Assembly: GCA_012514535.1 (NCBI GenBank)
Contig: JAAZAA010000191.1
Coordinates: 1-57,071, forward strand
Direction: 5' to 3'
Length of the DNA: 57,071 bases
Origin: Myxococcales bacterium
GTDB lineage: Bacteria > Myxococcota_A > Polyangia > Polyangiales > Polyangiaceae
Both the position numbers and the translations under genes were made by a program. Shown here piece after piece: positions 41,978 to 49,776 of the stretch. The notes under the pieces are model-generated. The model was not told where the DNA came from, did no database searches, and worked only from the letters and a program-made list of their open reading frames with translations. Position 1 is the first letter of the stretch. The number at the start of each line of letters is the position of its first letter.

Positions 41978-42595
41978 ATGAGCTCGGCCCAGCCACCCAC
42001 CCCCGCAGGCCGGACGACCCCGGCCCAGGCTTCGCCGGCAGAGTACAAGGCCGCCCTCAGGAAGGCGATCCGCCGAAACGCCGTCGAACCCGAGATCAAC
42101 TTCCTGAACATCACCGCGATGCTCGACATCATGACGATCATCCTGGTGTTCCTCCTGAAGAGCCTGGGAGAGTCCACCGCGTCAGTACCGCAGAGCGACG
42201 ATTTGCAGCTCCCCAAGTCCGTGCTCCAGTCGGAGCCGTCGCAGACGGGTGTCGTCGTCACCATCACGAAGAGCCAGATCCTCGTGGGGGACAACAAGGT
42301 GCTGACGCTCCCGAGCCGGGAGTCGATGACGCAGACCGGCGTGGGCGCGAGCAACAAGCGGAACGGCCCCAACGACTTCTACATCGTGCCGCTCGGCTCG
42401 GCGCTCCAGGCCGCGCGCAAGACCGACAAGATCATCCAGCAACGCAAGGGGCTGGATGGGGCCGTCTCGGAGGCGCTGATCGTCGCGGACCAAACCACGC
42501 CCTACCGGCTGCTCATCGAGGTGCTCTTCACCCTGGGACAGACCGAGTTCGGGAAGTACCATCTAATGGTCATTCAATCGAAGGACGGCGCCTGA
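41978..42595 (+). CDS. ExbD/TolR-family protein (forward operon, second)
   Basis: 205 residues from ATG 41978, with AGGAGGAAGG upstream. The N terminus is Pro/Ala-rich (PPTPAGRTTPAQASP), followed by INFLNITAMLDIMTIILVFLLKSL with the conserved membrane Asp. The periplasmic domain contains VVVTITKSQILVGDNKVLTLP and LIVADQTTPYRLLIEVLFTLGQTEF. With the two genes before it, it gives one TolQ and two different TolR subunits, matching the AglR-AglQ-AglS composition of the M. xanthus gliding motor. Orthology is not shown. Confidence 0.9.
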   Translation: MSSAQPPTPAGRTTPAQASPAEYKAALRKAIRRNAVEPEINFLNITAMLDIMTIILVFLLKSLGESTASVPQSDDLQLPKSVLQSEPSQTGVVVTITKSQILVGDNKVLTLPSRESMTQTGVGASNKRNGPNDFYIVPLGSALQAARKTDKIIQQRKGLDGAVSEALIVADQTTPYRLLIEVLFTLGQTEFGKYHLMVIQSKDGA

Positions 42596-43022
42596 GGGGC
42601 GACTGGGGGGCGACCGATCGGCGCCCCCGGCCTCCTGCCGGACGCCGTTCCTGGCGCGCTCCGGCCCAAAGGCGTCGACGTCCGTCCCCGGCAGCGGCCT
42701 CGACCGTCGCCCTTCCCTTCCCCCAGCGCGCCGAAGCGTCGATAAGCGCACAAGGACCGCTTGCTCCCGGCTAGACGGGTGTGATACGCCTTCGACATAG
42801 GCACTCGCCCCTGCGGGAGAGCGGCCCTGTCCGGCTGGCTGCGCGCCTCCCTCGCCGGGAGCGCTTGGCTGCCACTGTCGAAGAGGTTGTCTCCGCGAGA
42901 CCCTGCGGTCTCGTTTCAACCCCGACCGACTTGCTCACGGACGCGGACCCGCAGAGTTTCTCAATCATTCGTTTCCGGAACGGGGACCCGAGGTTTCCAG
43001 CGTCTGGAAAGCACCAGTCGAC
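42596..43022. other. Intergenic region between the forward motor operon and the PPase-like gene
   Basis: 427 bases. A 7-bp stem-loop (GGGGGCG 42606-42612 with CGCCCCC 42622-42628) lies 10 nt after the TolR-like stop and may end the operon transcript. The rest shows no gene or RNA; a promoter for the next gene may be here, but none is clear. Confidence 0.5.
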
Positions 43023-45140
43023 GTGACCGCGACAGTCTTGATTCTCGGCATCCACCTAGCGGGGCTGCTCTTCGCCCTGGGCCTCGGAGCCTGGGTGTTC
43101 AGCCGTTCGCACGGTTCCCCGGAGGTGCGCCGCCTGTCTGCCGCGGTGGAGCGAGCGGGCCTCGCGTTCTCCTGGGGTCAGTACCGCTTGGTGGGGCTCG
43201 CTGCCGCGGTGGTGCTGGTCGCGACGATCTCGGCCGCGGTGATCTGGGGCCTGCCCGGGACGCAGTTCTCGAAGGCGGAGGCTGCGTTCTGGCTGTCCTT
43301 GGCGATCGCCGCGGGCAGCGGCTCGACTTGCCTCGCCGTGCACTTCGCGGGGCGGCTCACCCTCCGCGCGGCGGCGGGCGTCGCGGGCGCGAGCGGTCGC
43401 GGTCAGGACGAGGCGCTGGCGCTCGCGGTACGAACGGGAGGCGCCGGTGCCGCCGCGGCAGAGGCCCTGGGCGCCCTGGGATTCCTCGGCTTGCTGCTCG
43501 CCGCGCTCGCCCTGCAGGACGGTGAGCTCGCCTCGGTGGCGGGTCAGGTGGTGCGCCTGCTCGGCGGCTACGCGCTGGGCGCCGCGATCGCCGCGGCCGT
43601 GCTGCATCGCGGGGCCGTCATCCTCAACGCCTCGACCCGCGTCGGGGGGGGGCACCCGGAGCTCCGCCTCACCGACAGCCGCAACCCGGCGTCCGTCTCC
43701 CACCTGCTCGGGTGCAGCGTCGGGCGTTCTCTGCGCGTCACGACGGACTTTTTCTTGGCGACGAGCTTGGGCAACCTCGCCCTCGCCGGGCTCGCCGCCC
43801 ATACCATCGAGCAGAACCCGGAGCTCTCCTTCGCGAGCCTGCTGCGGTGGGCCCTGCTGCCGTTCCTCGTCCGCGCCTTCGGCGCCATGGCCGCCTGCTT
43901 CGGCACGATGGCGACCCGTACGACGAGCCAGGAAGCGCCCGCCCTGGGCCTCTGGCGCGGGAACGCGACGACGCTCCTCGTCCTCCTCGGCGGCGCGATC
44001 GCCAGCGCTCGTTGGCTGGCAGGGCCCGAGTGGGCGACGCGGGCGACGCTGGTGGCCGTCGCGGTCGTGGTCGTCGTGCTCGGCGCCACCGCTCTCTTCG
44101 ACGTCCTGCGGACCCGCGCGCGGCCCGGAGTCGCCCACGCGCGCAACATCGTCATCGTGGCTCGCGGGTGCGCCGCCGCGCTTCAGTCCGTCCCCATCCC
44201 GTTGGGGTTGCTCGTAGCCGCCTTCGCCCTCGGGGGCGCCCTCCTCCCTCAGACGGAGGCGCCCGAGGGCGCGCCGACCCTGTGGGCCGCCGCGTTGGCC
44301 GTGGGCTCCGCCCTCGCCCTGGCTCCCCACCTCCTCGCCCTCCAGCTCGGCGCCGTGGTGACGCGCACGGCGCACGAGATGCTCGCCTTGGGCAACGGAC
44401 CGGCGACGAGCCAGCAGCGGGCTCAGCGCCTCGCCGGGACCCAGGACGGCTTCGCGACGGGCGCCCAGCTCGCCATCTCCGTGTCCGGAGCCGGCGCCGC
44501 TCTGCTCGGTGCAGCGGTGCTGGCGGGCGCGGTCGTCCCGGCGGCCCTCGAGACGACGACCGAATCGGTCGGCGCCTACGTGGGGCTATGGGGAGCCTGC
44601 GCGCCCCTCGGCGCGGCGCTCGTGCTCGCCTTCCTCGGCAACGGCGTGTGGAGCTCCTCTCGAGGGGCCGATCGCACCGCCGCCGAGGTGGAGCGTCAGC
44701 TGACGCCCTACACGAACGAAGACGGGCGCCTGCTGTTGCCTCCGGATTTCGCGCCGAGCTATCGGGCGTGCATCGACGTGCTCGGCATCGAGCCGCGCAA
44801 GAACCTCCTCGTCCCGTTGACCTTCGTCGTGGGCGCGCCGCTGCTCGTGGCCGTCGCCCTGCGGGCGGTCTTCGACGCTGCTTCGGCGCTCGCGGGGCTC
44901 GCCGCCCTCGCCGTGGTCGCCGCGTGCGCTGGCTTGGTGGCGGCGTGGGCAGCGGAGGCAGCGGCGAGCACCCTGACGCCAGCCGAACGCCTCGGGACGA
45001 CGCCCCTCGGCGGAGAGGGCCGCTCCCACCTGACGGTCGCTGGTGTCTCCATCCTCCTGCGGACCTGCGGCCCCATGGCCCAGGTTCTGGCGAAGGCAGC
45101 CGTCATGACCAGTCTGGCCATCGCCATCTTCTTGATCTGA
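43023..45140 (+). CDS. Membrane-bound pyrophosphatase homologue lacking the catalytic residues
   Basis: 705 residues from GTG 43023, about the length of bacterial H+/Na+-pumping pyrophosphatases, with ~16 membrane helices. Family landmarks can be followed in order: the AxRxGGA block (ALAVRTGG, 133-140), RNPAS (220-224, as in DDPRNPA), the YRACIDV block (580-586, as in Y-A-R-C-V-D) and a CGPMAQVLAKAAVM end (682-695, as in SGPSLNILIKLM). But the Mg-pyrophosphate sites are gone. DVGADLVGK is replaced by LNASTRVGG (201-209), DNVGDNVGD by SHLLGCSVG (226-234), SDNAGG by VTRTAH (446-451) and GDTVGDPFKDT by LTVAGVSILLRTC (670-682). The reading frame is intact, so it is a maintained non-enzymatic paralogue rather than a pseudogene. 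Confidence 0.82.
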   Translation: MTATVLILGIHLAGLLFALGLGAWVFSRSHGSPEVRRLSAAVERAGLAFSWGQYRLVGLAAAVVLVATISAAVIWGLPGTQFSKAEAAFWLSLAIAAGSGSTCLAVHFAGRLTLRAAAGVAGASGRGQDEALALAVRTGGAGAAAAEALGALGFLGLLLAALALQDGELASVAGQVVRLLGGYALGAAIAAAVLHRGAVILNASTRVGGGHPELRLTDSRNPASVSHLLGCSVGRSLRVTTDFFLATSLGNLALAGLAAHTIEQNPELSFASLLRWALLPFLVRAFGAMAACFGTMATRTTSQEAPALGLWRGNATTLLVLLGGAIASARWLAGPEWATRATLVAVAVVVVVLGATALFDVLRTRARPGVAHARNIVIVARGCAAALQSVPIPLGLLVAAFALGGALLPQTEAPEGAPTLWAAALAVGSALALAPHLLALQLGAVVTRTAHEMLALGNGPATSQQRAQRLAGTQDGFATGAQLAISVSGAGAALLGAAVLAGAVVPAALETTTESVGAYVGLWGACAPLGAALVLAFLGNGVWSSSRGADRTAAEVERQLTPYTNEDGRLLLPPDFAPSYRACIDVLGIEPRKNLLVPLTFVVGAPLLVAVALRAVFDAASALAGLAALAVVAACAGLVAAWAAEAAASTLTPAERLGTTPLGGEGRSHLTVAGVSILLRTCGPMAQVLAKAAVMTSLAIAIFLI

Positions 45141-45185
45141 GCCCGCACGCCGGGCCGCACGAGCTCCAATCAGAGGACCGATACT

Positions 45186-48100
45186 TTGTCTTCACTCGCT
45201 GACGCGCTGTCCACTCTCTCCGACCGCGGCCTGCGCCGCCTCCTCGGTGCCCGCACGTTCCTGCGCGGACTCGACTACGAAAAGCGCAAGGTCGTCGAGA
45301 ACGTCGCCATCGACGAGGCCCAGGCCACCTGCACCGTCAAAGGGTCGGACGCCGAGCCCTACGACGTCTCCATTCGCCTCGGCGGTGAGGGCATCACCTC
45401 GAGCTGCAACTGTCCCGCGTTCAAGAAGACCGGGCAGCACTGCAAACACGTCGCCGCGTTGCTCATCACCGTGCGCAACAAGGCCCGCGCGAAGCTGCCG
45501 CGGTCCGCAGCGGCGCCTGCGGTCCAGTCGGCGCCACACCACGCGGTGCCGCAACAACAGGGGCAGCAGGAGACGTCCAAAGCGAGCCGCCGCCGCGATC
45601 GCCGGCGGCGCGCGCAGACCCAGCAGCTCGTCGTGCCGCCGGGTCACCGTCCCCCGCCGAGCGTGGACGCGACGGCGCGCCCCACCGGGATCGGGGCGTG
45701 GATGGCGCCGGAGGGCTCCACTCGTCAGCTCCACCTCGAGTTCCGGGTCCACGTACGCCAGGGCGGTCTTACGGTCACGGTGCTCGACATGGACGCTCGC
45801 GTCCCCCTGCTGCCGAGCGTGGCGTTGAGCTGGCAGGCGATGTCTCCCACGCCGGATCGGAGCGCGCTGCGCGTCCTCGCCCGCTTCGAATCGGGGAATC
45901 CCCGGCACCCGGCCGTCGACATCCGCGGCGAGGACGTGGCGGAGTTCCTGCCGCTCCTCAAGGATCGCCGCGTGCTCCTCGAGCCCGCGCTGATGCAGCT
46001 CCGCTTCGCCGAGGAGCCCCTGCGCCCGCGCTTCGACATGGAGATGGTCGGGTCGGAGACCATCGTCGCCAAGGTGGCGTTCGAGCGCGCGAGCGACGGC
46101 CGCACCTTCCCCCTCAGCAGCGGCGGCTGGTTCGAAGGGTGGCCCGGTTGGTACATCGACACCACGGAGGGCGTCGCCCGACCCATCGACTCGCGCGTCT
46201 CCCCTGCCGCCCTGCGCCGGCTCCTCAAGAACCCGACGATCGCCGAGCCCGCATCGGAGCTGATCAACGTGATCACCTGGGCGCTGCCCAAGGTGGCCAC
46301 GGAGGTCGGCGCGCCGCTCCCGGATCTGTCTCAGGTCGCCGACGTCATCGACCTCCCCCCGACCTTCAGCCTCACGGCGAGCGGCAGCCTGACGGAGGCG
46401 GAGGCGTCTCTGCGGGCTCGCTACGGAGACATGGACGTCGAGGTCCGCGCCGATGGGATCTCCCCGCCGGTCCTCATCGTTCCGCCCGAGGAGGGCCAGA
46501 AGCGAGCGAAGTGCATCCGGACGGACATCCCCGCGCAGCAGGAGGCCGTCCAGCGGCTGCTCGACCTGGGCCTGAGCGCGGAGGAGAGCGGCGAGCGCTT
46601 CGTCGCCCACGGCGAACAGGCGATCCAGTTCTGGTCGGAAGGGGTCACCGCCCTGCCGCGCAGCTGGGATCTCTACGTGCCTCAGGAGCTCGTGGGGACC
46701 AAGGTCCGCAGCGCTCCCCTCGCCGCCAAGGCGCGCGTGTCGAGCGGGGTCGATTGGCTCAACGTCAAGGTGAGTTGGGAGGCGGAGGGTGTCGGTGTGA
46801 GCCGGACGGAGATCGAGCGCTGCCTGCGGGAGGGGCGCAAGTACGTCCGCCTCGACGACAACACCTTCGCCCGGATCGACGCCGATCGCGTGCAGAGCCT
46901 CATCGATCGTGAAGTGGAGCTGATGACGGCCGCCGGAAAGACCGGCAAGCTACCCTTGAGCCAGGCGGGCCGCGTTCAGGAGCTGCTCCAGCAGACCGAC
47001 TCCAGCACCGTCGCTGCGAGCGCCAAGGCCCTCTTCCAGAAGCTCTCCACCATCGACGAAATCAAGAAGGTGAAGAAGCCGCGGGGCCTCAAGGCGACCC
47101 TCCGCCCCTACCAGGAGCAGGGCCTGTCGTGGCTGCGCTTCATCCACGACATCGGGTCGGGCGGGGTCCTCGCCGACGACATGGGCTTGGGCAAGACGAT
47201 CCAGACGATCGCTTTGCTGCTCTCCCTGAAGAACGAGAAGAAGGAGGAGCCGCTGCGGGCGCTCATCGTCGCGCCGACCTCCGTCGTGACGAACTGGCAT
47301 CGGGAGATCTGCCGCTTCGCCCCTACCCTCACCGTAGCCCTGTGGCATGGCGCGCAACGCAAGGACCAGAAGGACGAGCTCAGCGAGGTCAACGTCGTCA
47401 TCACCAGCTACGCGCTCCTGCGACGTGACATCGAGCTCCTCAAGAGCCTGCGCCTCGACTACGCGATCTTGGATGAGGCGCAGGCCATCAAGAACCCGAC
47501 CAGCGCCACGGCGAACGCCGCCAAGGAACTCGGCGCCGCCCACCGGCTGGCGTTGACGGGCACACCCGTGGAGAACCGCCTCAGCGAGATCTGGTCGATC
47601 TTCGACTTCGTCAGCCCGGGTTTGCTCGGGCCGCTGCAGAAGTTCGAGGAGCGCTACGCGCGCCCCATCGACCAGGGAGACTCGAAGACCGCCGCGCGCC
47701 TGCGCTCGGTGATCCACCCGTTCATCCTGCGGCGGACCAAGATGGAGGTCGCCAAGGACCTGCCGTCCAAGCTCGAGTTCGACAAGATCATCGATCTCCC
47801 CCCGGAGCAGAAGGCCATCTACCTCCAGGTCCTGCGGGAGGTCCGCGCGCAGGTCATGGGCGAGGTCGAGCGGGTCGGTGTCGCCAAGAGCCAGCTGCAC
47901 ATCCTCGCCGGGCTCACGAAGCTCCGTCAGGCCGCCTGCGACGCTCGTCTCCTGGGTCTGCCGAAGGAGCTGGGGCACGAGGACAGCGGCAAGCTCACCG
48001 CGCTGCGCGAACTCGTCGACGAGGTCGAGAGCGGCGGGCACAAAGTGCTCATCTTCAGCCAGTTCGTATCGATGCTGAAGCTGATGGCGAACGCGCTCGA

Positions 48101-48497
48101 CGAGGACAAGATCCGCTATGAGTACCTCGACGGCAGCACCATCGATCGCGCGGAGCGGATCGATCGGTTCCAGCAAGATCCGACGATCCCCGTGTTCCTC
48201 ATCAGCCTGAAGGCGGGCGGCAGCGGGCTCAATCTCACCGCCGCCGACACGGTGATCCATTTCGATCCCTGGTGGAACCCGGCGGTGGAGGACCAGGCCA
48301 CGGATCGAGCCCACCGCATCGGACAGAAGAAGGTCGTCAGCGTCTATCGGCTGATCGCCGCCGGCACCATCGAGGAGAAGATCCTCCAGCTCAAGCAGAA
48401 GAAGAAGGACCTGGTCGCCTCCGTCCTGGAAGAGGACACCGGGGGCGCGAAGAACCTCACCCGCGCCGATCTGGACGACCTGTTCACCGCCGACTGA
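45186..48497 (+). CDS. SNF2-family helicase with N-terminal SWIM zinc finger
   Basis: 1103 residues from TTG 45186, with AGAGGA 8 nt upstream. The SWIM motif C-x-C-xn-C-x-H is at C74, C76, C86 and H88. A basic linker and a ~350-residue middle region follow. The SNF2 ATPase core has YQEQGLSWLRF, Walker A DDMGLGKT (about 663), DEAQ (about 763) and TGTPVENRLSEIWS. The helicase C part ends with SLKAGGSGLNLTAADTVIHFDPWWNPAVEDQ and TDRAHRIGQ. The RapA/HepA-like group remodels nucleoprotein; here DNA repair or transcription recycling is possible. It lies 45 bases after the pyrophosphatase-like gene in the same direction. Confidence 0.92.
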   Translation: MSSLADALSTLSDRGLRRLLGARTFLRGLDYEKRKVVENVAIDEAQATCTVKGSDAEPYDVSIRLGGEGITSSCNCPAFKKTGQHCKHVAALLITVRNKARAKLPRSAAAPAVQSAPHHAVPQQQGQQETSKASRRRDRRRRAQTQQLVVPPGHRPPPSVDATARPTGIGAWMAPEGSTRQLHLEFRVHVRQGGLTVTVLDMDARVPLLPSVALSWQAMSPTPDRSALRVLARFESGNPRHPAVDIRGEDVAEFLPLLKDRRVLLEPALMQLRFAEEPLRPRFDMEMVGSETIVAKVAFERASDGRTFPLSSGGWFEGWPGWYIDTTEGVARPIDSRVSPAALRRLLKNPTIAEPASELINVITWALPKVATEVGAPLPDLSQVADVIDLPPTFSLTASGSLTEAEASLRARYGDMDVEVRADGISPPVLIVPPEEGQKRAKCIRTDIPAQQEAVQRLLDLGLSAEESGERFVAHGEQAIQFWSEGVTALPRSWDLYVPQELVGTKVRSAPLAAKARVSSGVDWLNVKVSWEAEGVGVSRTEIERCLREGRKYVRLDDNTFARIDADRVQSLIDREVELMTAAGKTGKLPLSQAGRVQELLQQTDSSTVAASAKALFQKLSTIDEIKKVKKPRGLKATLRPYQEQGLSWLRFIHDIGSGGVLADDMGLGKTIQTIALLLSLKNEKKEEPLRALIVAPTSVVTNWHREICRFAPTLTVALWHGAQRKDQKDELSEVNVVITSYALLRRDIELLKSLRLDYAILDEAQAIKNPTSATANAAKELGAAHRLALTGTPVENRLSEIWSIFDFVSPGLLGPLQKFEERYARPIDQGDSKTAARLRSVIHPFILRRTKMEVAKDLPSKLEFDKIIDLPPEQKAIYLQVLREVRAQVMGEVERVGVAKSQLHILAGLTKLRQAACDARLLGLPKELGHEDSGKLTALRELVDEVESGGHKVLIFSQFVSMLKLMANALDEDKIRYEYLDGSTIDRAERIDRFQQDPTIPVFLISLKAGGSGLNLTAADTVIHFDPWWNPAVEDQATDRAHRIGQKKVVSVYRLIAAGTIEEKILQLKQKKKDLVASVLEEDTGGAKNLTRADLDDLFTAD

Positions 48498-48591
48498 GCC
48501 GCGCCGACTGAGCCGCGCCGCCTGGGCCGCGTACCGGGTGACGTCGACGCAGCCGCGCGGACTGAGCCGCGCCGCGACCTCGCGCCGCGCG

Positions 48592-48669
48592 GTCCGGCTC
48601 CGCCCGCGCCTCAACGCCACATCGACACGGTCCGGCTCCGTCGCGCGGAACTCAACGCCGCATCGACAC
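48592..48669. repeat. 40-bp duplication at the 3' end of rodA
   Basis: GGTCCGGCTCCG is followed by TCAACGCCACATCGACAC (48612-48629). The pair then recurs as GGTCCGGCTCCG...TCAACGCCGCATCGACAC (48652-48669), the second copy holding the rodA stop and last codons. Just before it, CCGACTGAGCCGCG repeats after the helicase stop (48491-48520). Confidence 0.75.
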
Positions 48670-49776
48670 GCTCATGAGCATGCCGAGGGAGACGAGCATG
48701 GTCACGACGCTGGAGCCACCGTACGAGAAGAGCGGCAGGGTGATCCCCACGACGGGCAGGAGCCCCATCGACATGCCCAGGTTGAACACGGTGTGCCAGA
48801 AGATGATCGCTCCCACGCCCAGGGCCAGCGCCGCCCCGAACCGGTCCTTCGCCTGAGAGGCGATGTAGACCGCGTGGATGGATAGGAGACAGTAGAGCGC
48901 GAGCAGCACCATGCAGCCGAGGAACCCAAACTCCTCGGCGAACACGCTGAAGGGGAAGTCCGAGTGCTGATCCGGGAGGAAACCGAACTGGTTCTGCGTC
49001 CCCCGCATGAAGCCCTCCCCGCTCCAGCCGCCGTTCCCGATCGCGGTCTGCGACTGGAGCGCGTGCCAACCGGTGCCCGTCTTGTCTCCTTCGGGGTCGA
49101 GGAAGCTCGTGATGCGACCGCGCTGGTAGTCGTGGAGACCGAACTTCCACATGAAGCTGCCGAAGAGAGTCCCCCCGATCAGGACCGCCGCGACCGTGCC
49201 GCGACGGATGCGCGTCACCGCCAGGATGCTGAGGGTCGTCAGCACGTAGATGAGGGAGGTACCCAAGTCCGGCTGCAACATCACCAACGTGACGGGCAAC
49301 ATCGTCACGATGGCGGGTTGGATGAGATCGAAGAGGCCACGCTCGTCGGTCTTCGCGTCGTTCTGCAGGTAGCGCGCCACCATCAGCGCCACGAGAGGCT
49401 TCATGAACTCGCTCGGCTGCATCGCGAAGCTGCCGATCCGAATCCAGCGCTGTGAGCCGCGCACGTCCGTGGCGAACACGAACACCATCAACAGCAAGAG
49501 CAGCCCCGCGCCGTACAGCACGGGCGCGAGGCGCTCCAGGTGCCGATAGTCGATGGCCGCCAGCAGCATGCCCAGGAGCAGCCCCACCACGATCCAGTAG
49601 ATCTGCGTGACGTAGATGTCGGCGAGGCCCGCGCGCTGGGTCGCGCCGACGTAGGCGCTCGTGGCGCTGTAGAGGTTGACGACCCCGATACAGGAGATCG
49701 CCACCACCAAGAACAGCAGCACCATGTCGATCTGTGGGCCGCCGCGGAACGTGATGGTGTGGCGATAAGGCCGCAT
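48652..49776 (-). CDS. rodA: Rod-shape SEDS glycosyltransferase RodA
   Basis: 374 residues. RodA polymerises lipid II in the elongasome with PBP2. Ten membrane segments are present. SEDS landmarks include GSQRWIRIGSFAMQPSEFMKPLVALMVARYL, LQPDLGTSLIYVLT, the conserved Asp region QNQFGFLPDQHSDFPFSVFAEEFGFLG and the final GITLPLFSYGGSSVVTML. Start ATG 49776 overlaps the PBP2 stop by one base (TGATG). Last gene of the mre operon. Confidence 0.96.
   Translation of the reverse strand: MRPYRHTITFRGGPQIDMVLLFLVVAISCIGVVNLYSATSAYVGATQRAGLADIYVTQIYWIVVGLLLGMLLAAIDYRHLERLAPVLYGAGLLLLLMVFVFATDVRGSQRWIRIGSFAMQPSEFMKPLVALMVARYLQNDAKTDERGLFDLIQPAIVTMLPVTLVMLQPDLGTSLIYVLTTLSILAVTRIRRGTVAAVLIGGTLFGSFMWKFGLHDYQRGRITSFLDPEGDKTGTGWHALQSQTAIGNGGWSGEGFMRGTQNQFGFLPDQHSDFPFSVFAEEFGFLGCMVLLALYCLLSIHAVYIASQAKDRFGAALALGVGAIIFWHTVFNLGMSMGLLPVVGITLPLFSYGGSSVVTMLVSLGMLMSVSMRR

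Noticed and set aside
36232-42595. Motor operons as a standard Tol-Pal system
   Set aside because: Each has two TolR-type genes and neither has TolA, TolB or Pal in the window.
43023-45140. Pyrophosphatase-like gene as a pseudogene
   Set aside because: A single 705-codon frame with preserved helix pattern and landmark blocks is not what neutral decay gives. The losses are confined to the catalytic motifs.
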